A DNA stretch of 40,237 bases. It comes from an uncultured Bacteroidales bacterium. GTDB lineage: Bacteria > Bacteroidota > Bacteroidia > Bacteroidales > Bacteroidaceae. The stretch is taken from assembly GCA_902785075.1 (NCBI GenBank), contig CACZXN010000025.1, forward strand, positions 1 to 40,237. Direction: 5' to 3'. The notes beneath the pieces were generated by a model, which did no database searches, was not told where the DNA came from, and saw only the letters and a program-made list of their open reading frames with translations. Within the stretch, counting starts at the first letter, position 1; each line of letters opens with the position of its first letter. Both the position numbers and the translations under genes were made by a program. Shown piece after piece: positions 33,645 to 40,237 of this stretch.

Positions 33645-34998
33645 TTATTGTAATTTGAAATTCGGCTCGAAATAGATATAACGGCTTAGTTGTTCTACAT
33701 ACTGTTCGATATTTTTGCCGCGTTTGCTATCGATGAAAACCAGCATGTTGAAGGGAACATAACGGTCGGCTCGATAAAATTCCACTCCATAACATAAGCT
33801 ACACTCATTCCAAACATTATTGAGCGTTTCATTTTTGCTATGTATGCCTTCTGTACGGCTACAACTTATTTTGTCGATATAAGGGAACCTTACGATATAG
33901 ACACGGTCGGAATTGGTTTGTTTCTGCAGCTTGCTGTGCTCTGTGTATAGGATATATTTGCTACGAGCATCCTCTATCTTTTCCATCTGTTCCTTATCAT
34001 TCAGTACAGAAGGATCATGGTCGATATGGAACCAAGGCAGGCCGCAGTTGTTCAACAGAAAAACGTCAAAATACGGCTCATGAAGCTTAGCCGTGTTCTC
34101 GTCAATAGAATGGAACTGTCCTGGCCATGGTTTCACGCTAATTGGCATGCCGTCCATGATGACGTAGCAACCCTCTTCAAACTGGAGAAACAGCCCTCCT
34201 AGAAATCCCGTGCCACCAGAGGATTCTCTAAAATCGCAAAAGACAAACAAGTTATCTATTAAGTCTTCCTTAGAAAACACGGTCTCATCTACCATCTTCT
34301 TAGGAAAACTCAATTTCAACCCGTAATAATCCATCATCTTCTGCTTGTAGTCATCATAGCCAATTGCCAGCTTAAAAGGAGGCTTATTTGCAGAATTAGG
34401 ATTGATAAGATATGCTGCTGGCAATTCATCAAAGTCCTTGAACTCTTTCCATCCAATAGCTTTATCGACTCCTCTGGTACTCTTAATCTACACTTACTGG
34501 CAACTTGTTTATCGCCTATCGTATCATTCGAAAAAACAGGTGGGGTCGTGGCTCTGCAAGCTAACAAATCCAACCCTTGGATATTCGTGATAAATTGAGA
34601 ATCGATAGTGGTGACAGTAGAGGGAATGACTAATAATAATAGCTTACAATCGCGAAAGGCAGCTCCAACTTCCTTTACCCCTTCTGGAATCCACATCGAG
34701 CATAATCTTCAATCGTGACAAGGGATGAGGGGAGGTCGACAGAATGAAGATATGTGCAATTAGCAAAGGCGTATTTTCCAATAGACGTAACGTCATAGGT
34801 TTTGCCCTCGTAGTCAATGGAAGCAGGAATCTTAATCTGACCTTTGACGTATTCTTCATTATCATTGAGGTCGAGATAGGTAACTGCTACGGTTGAATCT
34901 GATGTGAAGTTATAGCATATACCATCTACTTTGATATCGTAGGCTGATGCAAGGAGAGTTACCTGCAATAGCAACAATAGAAAAAGGATTCGTTTCAT
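33645..34998 (-). pseudogene. Frameshifted BspA-like LRR protein fused to unknown domain
   Basis: Three overlapping frames join into one ancestral reading frame. The first (34998-34675) has a signal peptide (KRILFLLLLLQVTLLASA) and BspA-type leucine-rich repeats (KIPASIDYEGKTYDVTSIGKYAFANCTYLHSVDLPSSL). The second (34696 to about 34465) continues with IPEGVKEVGAAFRDC and the repeat-end motif CRLRVPEES. The third (about 34465-33645) continues with AIGWKEFKDFDELPAAY and the domain shared with 32750-33583. The first break, near 34685, looks like a deletion removing part of a repeat; the second, near 34465, looks like a single lost base within 'SIKA-IGWKEF'. The third part could still be translated on its own, but it lacks a signal peptide. 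BspA-like proteins are surface adhesins. Confidence 0.8.
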
Positions 34999-35010
34999 AT
35001 TCCGTCAGTT

Positions 35011-36105
35011 TTAGTGATTGATTCTCTTCAATTTGATTTTCATTTTCTTCTTGGGTTTAATATCCTGCTTGGTCTCATAGCCCTCGCATACCACTTGAAC
35101 CCTGAGGGCATTGTTCAAACGAGCTTCAAAGAATCCATTCTTGTCAGTATAGACAGAGCCAGAAGTGCCCACAACCATAATTCTCGCATTCGCTATTGGT
35201 TGTTTTTCCTCATCCGTCACGTAGCCACGCATTGTGATATATTTCCCTTTTTTGCCCGTTGTAGTATTACCCACTCCTGCCACTCGCCCAATCAGCATAG
35301 AGTCAACATGGGTCATAGTCAAACCGCGAAGATAGGTGGCACCACCAAATCCTCCTCCAAATCCTCCTCCAACATAACCTCCACCCAATCCTTTTGTTGC
35401 TGAGTCTGTTGGTAAGGCTCCAATACGAATGGATTGGCTATGCGAATCCGTTGTCTGTTTTTGCAGTGAGGTTTCTTCGGCAAGCAACTCTTCTGCATGC
35501 AGCTCTGATAACGCTTCATCTACGGCTGCTATTTGTTCTGGCTTAACCTGTGAAGGCTTCTCTTCCCTCATCCCTCTTCCCTCATCCATCATCCCTCTTC
35601 CATCATCCCTCTTCCTTCTTCCCTCATCCATCATCCCTCTTCCATCTTCCCTCATCCCTCTTCCATCTTCCCTCATCCCTCTTCCATCTTCCCTCATCCC
35701 TCTTCCATCTTCCATCTTCCTTATTTGAGGAGGACCCGAAACATAGTCCGAAGTGTCGGATGCCGGTAAAGGAGGATACACTCTTGCACGATTGGGTAAT
35801 ACATCATCACTGTCGTTATAACTCCATATGAAGAGACCTGCAATCAAAATGATTGCTGCTGCGATGCTTGCAGCCCACCACCAGCCTCTCCTGCTGGGGC
35901 GAGTGTCGCTTTCCTTATCATTAAATAAGGTGTCAACAGAATCAAGTACAGAGAACAGCACTGCATAGTCCTGCCACTGCTCAGGAACCTCAGTAGCGGC
36001 GCGGAAGAACTCAGCGAGTTCCACCTCTTCTGCATCTGTTGTCTTGGCTTCGTCGTAGCGCTTCAACAACTGATTGATTCTTGCGTTCTGTTCGTTTGTA
36101 TTCAT
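35011..36105 (-). CDS. Anti-sigma-like membrane protein with carboxypeptidase-regulatory-like domain
   Basis: The product is 364 residues from the ATG at 36105, whose ATGA overlaps the sigma-factor stop; a start at 36129 is possible but less natural. Residues 1-70 are acidic-helical, the usual cytoplasmic anti-sigma position. One membrane helix follows (WWWAASIAAAIILIAGLFIW, about 75-95). The periplasmic part has a repeat of REDGRGM-type heptads (about 127-180), a Gly-rich stretch (LGGGYVGGGFGGGFGGA) and a C-terminal carboxypeptidase-regulatory-like domain (about 290-364: MRGYVTDEEKQPIANARIMV). A segment SMLIGRVAGVGN recalls the plug start of SusC-like receptors. It probably holds the sigma factor at the membrane until a periplasmic signal is sensed. 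Confidence 0.85.
   Translation of the reverse strand: MNTNEQNARINQLLKRYDEAKTTDAEEVELAEFFRAATEVPEQWQDYAVLFSVLDSVDTLFNDKESDTRPSRRGWWWAASIAAAIILIAGLFIWSYNDSDDVLPNRARVYPPLPASDTSDYVSGPPQIRKMEDGRGMREDGRGMREDGRGMREDGRGMMDEGRRKRDDGRGMMDEGRGMREEKPSQVKPEQIAAVDEALSELHAEELLAEETSLQKQTTDSHSQSIRIGALPTDSATKGLGGGYVGGGFGGGFGGATYLRGLTMTHVDSMLIGRVAGVGNTTTGKKGKYITMRGYVTDEEKQPIANARIMVVGTSGSVYTDKNGFFEARLNNALRVQVVCEGYETKQDIKPKKKMKIKLKRINH
35562..35720 (-). repeat. In-frame 21-bp repeat array in the anti-sigma-like gene
   Basis: On the plus strand the array reads as variants of ATCCCTCTTCCATCTTCCCTC. It encodes REDGRGM four times and then diverged MDEGR.. units. It lies between the membrane helix and the periplasmic domains, so its copy number could vary the length of a tether. 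Confidence 0.92.
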
Positions 36106-36623
36106 TTTCTGCTTCTGTAAAGGGTCCATAACTTCTGCCTTGCCTTTGAGACCTTTGAGCGGACTGCCGCCTCTGTGGTACCAAGGATGGTTGCCATCTC
36201 CTGATACGAGAGGCCATCGATACCTTTCATCTGGAGTACGCCTCGCAAACTAGGCGGCAATTGCTTTATGCACTTCATCATCCACGCCTGTTGATCCTGC
36301 AGCATCAACTTAGCATCAGCCGTAGGAGTCTCATCATAGAGGTCAAGATGGTCTGTCGATGTCTGCCTGCGATTACTCTGTCTGCGAAGTCTGTCGATAC
36401 ATAAGTTTTTGACAGTCCGCATGGCAAATGCCGGCAATTCATCGATACTTCCGAGTCTTTTACGTGCAATCCAACAACGCATCAACGCTTCCTGCACCAC
36501 ATCTTCTGCATCTTCTGTCTCATGCAGGTAACCGATAGCCGTCAGCTTAACCCTCTCACGAAGGCTTTTGATGATGTGTCCAAAAGACTCTACCTCTTGT
36601 TTGTTGCTCGAACGTTCTGACAC
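36102..36623 (-). CDS. ECF-type RNA polymerase sigma factor
   Basis: The 173-residue protein has region 2 in the N-terminal half (TAIGYLHETEDAEDVVQEALMRCW, with the usual DA.DVVQE core) and region 4 in the C-terminal half (LPPSLRGVLQMKGIDGLSYQEMATILGTTEAAVRSKVSKARQKL, the helix-turn-helix). The region between is short, as in ECF (group IV) factors. It directs RNA polymerase to a small set of promoters, held inactive by the next gene's membrane product. A TATCTTTGCAG box at 36649-36642 on the minus strand is the likely promoter. The downstream adhesin-like genes are candidate members of its regulon. Confidence 0.95.
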   Translation of the reverse strand: MSERSSNKQEVESFGHIIKSLRERVKLTAIGYLHETEDAEDVVQEALMRCWIARKRLGSIDELPAFAMRTVKNLCIDRLRRQSNRRQTSTDHLDLYDETPTADAKLMLQDQQAWMMKCIKQLPPSLRGVLQMKGIDGLSYQEMATILGTTEAAVRSKVSKARQKLWTLYRSRK

Positions 36624-36725
36624 TATATTTTAAGTTTTCTGCAAAGATAACGATTATTTCTGGAAAACGCACCCTCCAGACATCATTTTTTTTACTTTAA
36701 CCCAAATCAGCAAACTACATCAAAT

Positions 36726-36758
36726 AAAAAGGGAGCTAACTTCACAGCCTGCTCCCTT
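36726..36758 (-). terminator. Intrinsic terminator of cassette copy 2
   Basis: On the minus strand, AGGGAGC / GCTCCCT encloses a 14-base loop and is followed by TTTTT. It matches the copy-1 terminator at 7369-7400 in stem and most loop bases. It is 37 bases past the M15 stop and separates the cassette from the sigma-factor promoter. Confidence 0.88.
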
Positions 36759-36795
36759 CATTCACTTCAAAAATACTTATGGAAAACACGAACAT

Positions 36796-37278
36796 TCAAA
36801 TCTCTAGTATCTCGTAATGTATTCCGTCATTCGTTCTCAACTTATTGTGACGATTCTTTCGATACGTCACAAAACTTACATGAATCCATTTGCTGCCGTT
36901 CGGTCGAGTCTCCCAAATCAGCTGGTCGAAATCCGTGTGGCGAACGATCAACTTCAGCACATCCCAGAGCGTCCAACCCTTACTCTCTGCTGGAATAAGA
37001 TAAATGTCGGCTGCTTCGCCCTTCGTGTGCTGGGATTTGGAAACCCCGCCTGCGGCTTTGTTGACGAGTCTGCAACGGAAGCCCGAAGACACATGAATGG
37101 GCACCTCAATCATATCACGCACCTTCTGCAACACATTCACGCATAAAGCCTCGATGTTGATGTAGTTCTGCTGTGTAAGTTGGGCAAGGTTATCAACCCC
37201 CAACTTCGTTGCCTTCTCGCTATCGGTAAATTCGTGTAGCTTGAAGTTTTTACTTAATCTTTCGTTTCCTGTATACAT
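36796..37278 (-). CDS. M15-type peptidase, endolysin-like (copy 2)
   Basis: The 160-residue product has the M15A layout with zinc ligands H84 and D91 in SQHTKGEAADIYL and H133 in KWIHVSF. No signal peptide is present. The first 110 residues differ clearly from copy 1 (6868-7329), but from HTDFDQLIWETRPN to near the end the proteins are identical, and at DNA level 95 bases are identical. It follows its cassette partner after a 220-base gap filled with palindromic repeats, whereas in copy 1 these genes overlap. It is likely a cytoplasmic lysis-type enzyme or a domesticated phage gene. Confidence 0.9.
   Translation of the reverse strand: MYTGNERLSKNFKLHEFTDSEKATKLGVDNLAQLTQQNYINIEALCVNVLQKVRDMIEVPIHVSSGFRCRLVNKAAGGVSKSQHTKGEAADIYLIPAESKGWTLWDVLKLIVRHTDFDQLIWETRPNGSKWIHVSFVTYRKNRHNKLRTNDGIHYEILEI
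36836..36930 (-). repeat. 95-bp perfect inverted repeat, right copy
   Basis: Reverse complement of 7195-7289 without mismatch. See the left copy. Confidence 0.95.
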
Positions 37279-37498
37279 ATTACGTTTCCTTAATTATTTA
37301 CGATTACTATTTGATTATTTTGTCATACGCCCCCGCCCTTCGGGCACCCCCTCTATCTTAGAGGGGGAGCATTTGGGTAATTAGCTCCTCCCCTAAGCTA
37401 GGGGAGGGGGACCATTTATGGTGGAGGAGTGTGTCAAAGGGGTTTCAAGGGTGGGTCTATGCAATCTGCACATCGTCTCTTTCTCATAATACATAATG
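37279..37498. repeat. GC-rich palindromic repeats between two cassette-2 genes
   Basis: The segment about 37328-37412 contains stacked inverted repeats: GCCC-TTC-GGGC, CCCCCTCTATCTTAGAGGGGG and TCCCCTAAGCTAGGGGA, then an AGGGGG tail. They belong to the same GC-rich palindromic family as the elements at 18037, 18148, 39671 and 40047. No gene is seen. Confidence 0.85.
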
Positions 37499-37900
37499 TT
37501 ATTTGTTATCTTTTTTATTTTTCTTCTTCCTGTCACTTTTCAGTTTCTTTCCCTGAGGAAACGCCTTCTCGTATGCCTTGTTCAGGGCCTTTGCATCCAC
37601 CTTTCTGATGCCTATCTTGAGCGCTACAGCCACGATGGCTCTGAGCAGTTCTCGATGCTTCCATGGACACATCTTAGGTGGTGGCATCACATCCCATCCG
37701 TAGGCAGGAATGTCGTTCTCATCTACGATAATGCTATTACATACCTCCCAAATGAAGTCGTCAGTAGCACGAGTTCCGAACCAATCCTTAAGGATATTGC
37801 GTATACAGTATCGCTTATACCGACTTGTCAGGAGGCGTCTCGTGCGCTCCAACTCCCGCCAGAGCTGCACGAAACATTCTTGGGTATTCTTAATCTCCAT
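37499..37900 (-). CDS. Conserved cassette protein, 133 aa (copy 2)
   Basis: The product shares its core with the 129-aa protein of copy 1: ECFVQLWRELERTRRLL, RYCIRNILKDWFG.RATDDFIWEVCNSI, a YGWDVMPPPK stretch and LLRAIVAVALKIGIRKVDAKAL. The C-terminus is a Lys/Asn-rich tail (KSDRKKKNKKDNK). It starts 35 bases after the primase stop rather than overlapping it. There is no signal peptide or known domain. Conservation of the core in both copies shows it is a real component of the cassette; the function is unknown. Confidence 0.82.
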   Translation of the reverse strand: MEIKNTQECFVQLWRELERTRRLLTSRYKRYCIRNILKDWFGTRATDDFIWEVCNSIIVDENDIPAYGWDVMPPPKMCPWKHRELLRAIVAVALKIGIRKVDAKALNKAYEKAFPQGKKLKSDRKKKNKKDNK

Positions 37901-37935
37901 AATCAGAAATTCTTAATGACCTTTTGACACGTGAC

Positions 37936-40237
37936 CTATGACACTTTCTCCAACATCTTCCTGTACTGACCATGCTCTGCGGCCATGACAAGCCCCTGCC
38001 TTTTCCAGTTCTTCAGCATCTGCCGTACGCTGTTACGAGTGACACCTGCGCCTTTCACAGCTATACATTGTTGCATAGCTTGGTCGATGGTGAACTGCAC
38101 ATCCAATCGCTCATAGATCGAGTCATTCCTACCATAGCGCAGACGTTCACGGCTTCCTGCATAGTCACGGCTATTGAAAGCGTTCTCAATGCGGTCGCGG
38201 AAGAAGTACAGAGCGTTCTCAATGAGAGAGTCGGCTATGATGTCATAGATATCCATCATCTGAGGGGTCTGAGTCTTCAGCAACATCTCCTTCCATAGCT
38301 CTGGGTTCTGCTTCAATCTCGTCTCTGCCCCATTCAACCCATACTTCTTAATCAGCATCTCACATACTTTGCAGAGCATGATGCAGCAAGTCATTCGTTG
38401 AGCTGTCACACAGACACGGAATCGCTGACGAGCCTTGATTCTATCGTCATTTTTCATGGTTTCCAATCGAATCTTCTCCAGCCATTCACGACCCTTAGCC
38501 TCTAACTTTGGCAGTACCACTTCGCCATGCATCAGGGGAAGTAAATGTGCTACCTGCTGAATACGCTCTCGCTGTCGCTCAGTCAGCACACGAGGCTTAT
38601 CTTCCAACTTCGTAAACGTATTGTCAGGTGTCCTTGCGACGGCTATACGACTCTGAAAACCATCCGTGTAGTTGTTCACTACGCGATACAAAGCATCAGG
38701 TGTGCCACACATCGTTACGTTCCACAGCAAGTGGTCGATATGCACATTTACAGCTTCAGCACTTCTCGCTTCACGATCGTAGCGACTGCCGTCATAGCTC
38801 TGACGCAACATCACAGAGAAATCGCTCATGGACGACTTCCATTTCTGTGCCACCGTATCAGCCTCAGGAGTGAACGAGAAAGCATGCTTACCTTCTGTAT
38901 TCGCCAAACGCTCAGCCAAGTTAGCAACAGTGTTGTTCAGTGTCAGGCAGCGTACAGGCAGTTTCGGCTCCTCAGGCTGGTCCTTCTTGTTCTTGGCAGC
39001 CAGTTTCTTGGCTCTGAAATCATCTTCTTGTTGCAGATACATCTTATCCAAAGCCTGCACCTCGCTCATCCAGGCTTCCACCACAGGGTCCACATCACCT
39101 TTGCCACTGGCAAAATCACCTGCGATATAGCTAATGAGGTTGATGCCTCTCACCTGACCATGCACATCCAGTTTCACGCCAGTAGCCAACGCACCTATTT
39201 CAGGACAAATCGACACCAGCACCACCATCTCCAAGCCTGGATTTACGGCCTGTATCGAATCGATGACACCCTGAGGCAAAATTTTAATGTAAGCAACTAG
39301 TGGAGAGCCAGATGCTTCGTCTTCCACCTCCACTTCGATGGGTTCCTCGCTCGTCTCCTCATCCGTCACACCAGCCGCCTTCAATGCCTCTCTCATCTTC
39401 TTGGGGATGTTCTTATAGAAGTCATACGCCTGAGCACTCTTCACCGTTTGAGCCACGTTCTCATCACGTTCCTTGATGATTTCCTGCACAAAGGGTGTCT
39501 CACGTAATATCTTCTCTATCAACCCTGCATCATTCTCAGTAATGTAACGCAGGTGGTCAGCCAGATACAGCGACGTACGATGTCTGTCACCCTCCTTCAC
39601 CTTCTTACCACCCAACCAAGCATCTACAATCTTCTGATAAGGCACTCCGTGATAGTCCGTAGGGAATAAAGACCCTCCCTCCGGTCCCCCTCCCTCTATG
39701 GCGGGGGTGACTGATGTTCTCCCCATAGAGGGGGAGATGTCCTTTGGGACAGAGGGGGTCTGGTCTATCTTGAATATCTCCTCATCGAGATACAGCAGCT
39801 CTTTCTCCGTCGTCGTAAAGAACACCCTCGTGATGTCCTTTGCTCCCTCGTCGTACGCTACGCCCAGCAACTCACTTGCCCACTTCAGGTTCTCCTCCTG
39901 CGTCAGCTCTGCTCGACGGCGGAACACCAGGTGATAGCCCTTTGTAGCCGACCTTTCCAGCATCAGCAGTCCCAGCCCGTCCTTTCTCGACAGCACCAGT
40001 TCAGGGACCGTCCTCAACCATTCCTCCTTTCTGGCGGCTATCTGCTCTTCCCCTTCATGGGGAAGCGGGGAAGGGGTCCAGTCGATATCCATACCCACCG
40101 TTGTACTCATACGAGTGGAGCCTTTTAGCGAACCGTCGTCGTTGGGCAAGCAGCTGTAGTTCATCTGCAGAAGCTTCGTTTTCTGTTTATCATCACCACT
40201 ACGAATCGCCTTCATCACCGACTTCTGCTTCACCGAG
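37936..40237 (-). CDS. VirE/BT4734-type primase-helicase (copy 2), 5' end cut by window
   Basis: About 766 residues are visible; the frame is still open at the window edge, and comparison with copy 1 suggests about 35-40 more N-terminal residues outside. The GTG at 40233 is therefore probably internal. The same modules are seen: LLQMNYSC and VGMDID (N-terminal VirE/BT4734 domain), DYHG with GDR (middle module), a Walker A-like ASGKGD near residues 372-378, and a winged-helix-like C-terminus (GVTRNSVRQMLKNWKRQGLV). Two GC-rich palindromic elements lie in frame: one right after MDIDW (PSPLPHEGEE), one just before DYHG. It presumably primes and unwinds DNA of a mobile element. Confidence 0.85.
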   Translation of the reverse strand, partial: SVKQKSVMKAIRSGDDKQKTKLLQMNYSCLPNDDGSLKGSTRMSTTVGMDIDWTPSPLPHEGEEQIAARKEEWLRTVPELVLSRKDGLGLLMLERSATKGYHLVFRRRAELTQEENLKWASELLGVAYDEGAKDITRVFFTTTEKELLYLDEEIFKIDQTPSVPKDISPSMGRTSVTPAIEGGGPEGGSLFPTDYHGVPYQKIVDAWLGGKKVKEGDRHRTSLYLADHLRYITENDAGLIEKILRETPFVQEIIKERDENVAQTVKSAQAYDFYKNIPKKMREALKAAGVTDEETSEEPIEVEVEDEASGSPLVAYIKILPQGVIDSIQAVNPGLEMVVLVSICPEIGALATGVKLDVHGQVRGINLISYIAGDFASGKGDVDPVVEAWMSEVQALDKMYLQQEDDFRAKKLAAKNKKDQPEEPKLPVRCLTLNNTVANLAERLANTEGKHAFSFTPEADTVAQKWKSSMSDFSVMLRQSYDGSRYDREARSAEAVNVHIDHLLWNVTMCGTPDALYRVVNNYTDGFQSRIAVARTPDNTFTKLEDKPRVLTERQRERIQQVAHLLPLMHGEVVLPKLEAKGREWLEKIRLETMKNDDRIKARQRFRVCVTAQRMTCCIMLCKVCEMLIKKYGLNGAETRLKQNPELWKEMLLKTQTPQMMDIYDIIADSLIENALYFFRDRIENAFNSRDYAGSRERLRYGRNDSIYERLDVQFTIDQAMQQCIAVKGAGVTRNSVRQMLKNWKRQGLVMAAEHGQYRKMLEKVS
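39671..39760 (-). repeat. In-frame 90-bp palindromic element in primase copy 2
   Basis: The element has inner arms CCCTCTATGG and CCATAGAGGG and outer C-rich/G-rich ends (ACCCTCCCTC, GAGGGGGTCT). At about 90 bp, equal to 30 codons, it keeps the frame. It sits immediately before the DYHG module, the same linker that carries a different repeat in copy 1. Confidence 0.87.
40047..40078 (-). repeat. In-frame 32-bp palindromic element in primase copy 2
   Basis: A 7-bp stem CTTCCCC / GGGGAAG with a 5-base loop is followed by CGGGGAAGGGGTC. It has the same order and length as the element in xseA at 18148-18180. It encodes PSPLPHEGEE directly after the MDID motif. Confidence 0.85.

Noticed and set aside
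35550-35831. Forward frames with PSSLFHLPSSL repeats
   Set aside because: These are antisense readings of the 21-bp repeat array in the anti-sigma-like gene; the minus-strand frame continues into real domains on both sides.
38545-39300. Forward frame of 251 aa in the second primase
   Set aside because: Antisense to the helicase region of a family-supported gene.

Overview
The window looks like a chromosomal piece of a Bacteroidales bacterium, most likely Prevotella or a close relative. The evidence is: many Bacteroidetes-type promoters (TTTG, about 19-20 bases, then TAnnTTTG, often followed by GCAGC); a full-length type IX secretion translocon protein SprA next to ruvA; a BspA-like leucine-rich repeat gene; a MauE/DoxX-like protein, tpiA, SPOR, folE gene run; and many short intergenic tandem repeats. 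The genus is an inference; no rRNA gene is present.

Layout. 1-7400: a phage-like accessory block. Two unrecognised proteins come first. A long structured leader follows (promoter, boxA-like site, terminator-like hairpin) and then a rightward operon: Rha/KilAC-type regulator, small OB-fold-like protein, 107-aa protein, VirE/BT4734-type primase-helicase, 129-aa protein, M15 peptidase, terminator. 7726-19602: ruvA, sprA, a 231-aa protein, a subtilase, xseA and xseB, all rightward. 19603-20171: non-coding, with a striking array of 21-bp palindromic units. 20172-27722: ndk, an M23/LysM peptidase, a DUF1599-type protein, a MauE/DoxX-like membrane protein, tpiA, a SPOR protein, folE and dnaG. 27757-30784: metY (leftward), rlpA (leftward), initiator tRNA (rightward), an AlbA_2/Schlafen-type protein (leftward). 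30951-32615: a secreted GH43 enzyme. 32750-36623 (leftward): an ECF sigma factor, a membrane anti-sigma-like protein with a carboxypeptidase-regulatory-like domain, a frameshifted BspA-like gene, and a paralogue of that gene's C-terminal part. 36726-40237 (leftward): a second copy of the primase-helicase / small protein / M15 cassette, cut by the window edge.

The main finding is the cassette duplication. Two copies of the three-gene cassette (VirE-type primase-helicase, about 130-aa protein, cytoplasmic M15 peptidase, shared terminator) face each other across about 29 kb of core genes. Their M15 genes share a 95-bp perfect inverted repeat inside otherwise diverged sequence. This points to gene conversion or recombination between the copies, and makes the 29-kb core segment a possible inversion substrate.

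The second theme is repeats inside genes. GC-rich palindromic elements of one family sit in frame in xseA and twice in the second primase. Other short tandem repeats sit in frame in the first primase, dnaG and the anti-sigma-like gene. All lie in what look like linkers or terminal extensions. This resembles the protein-coding palindromic elements known from Rickettsia, but with different sequences. All function calls here come from reading the translated sequence, without database searches.
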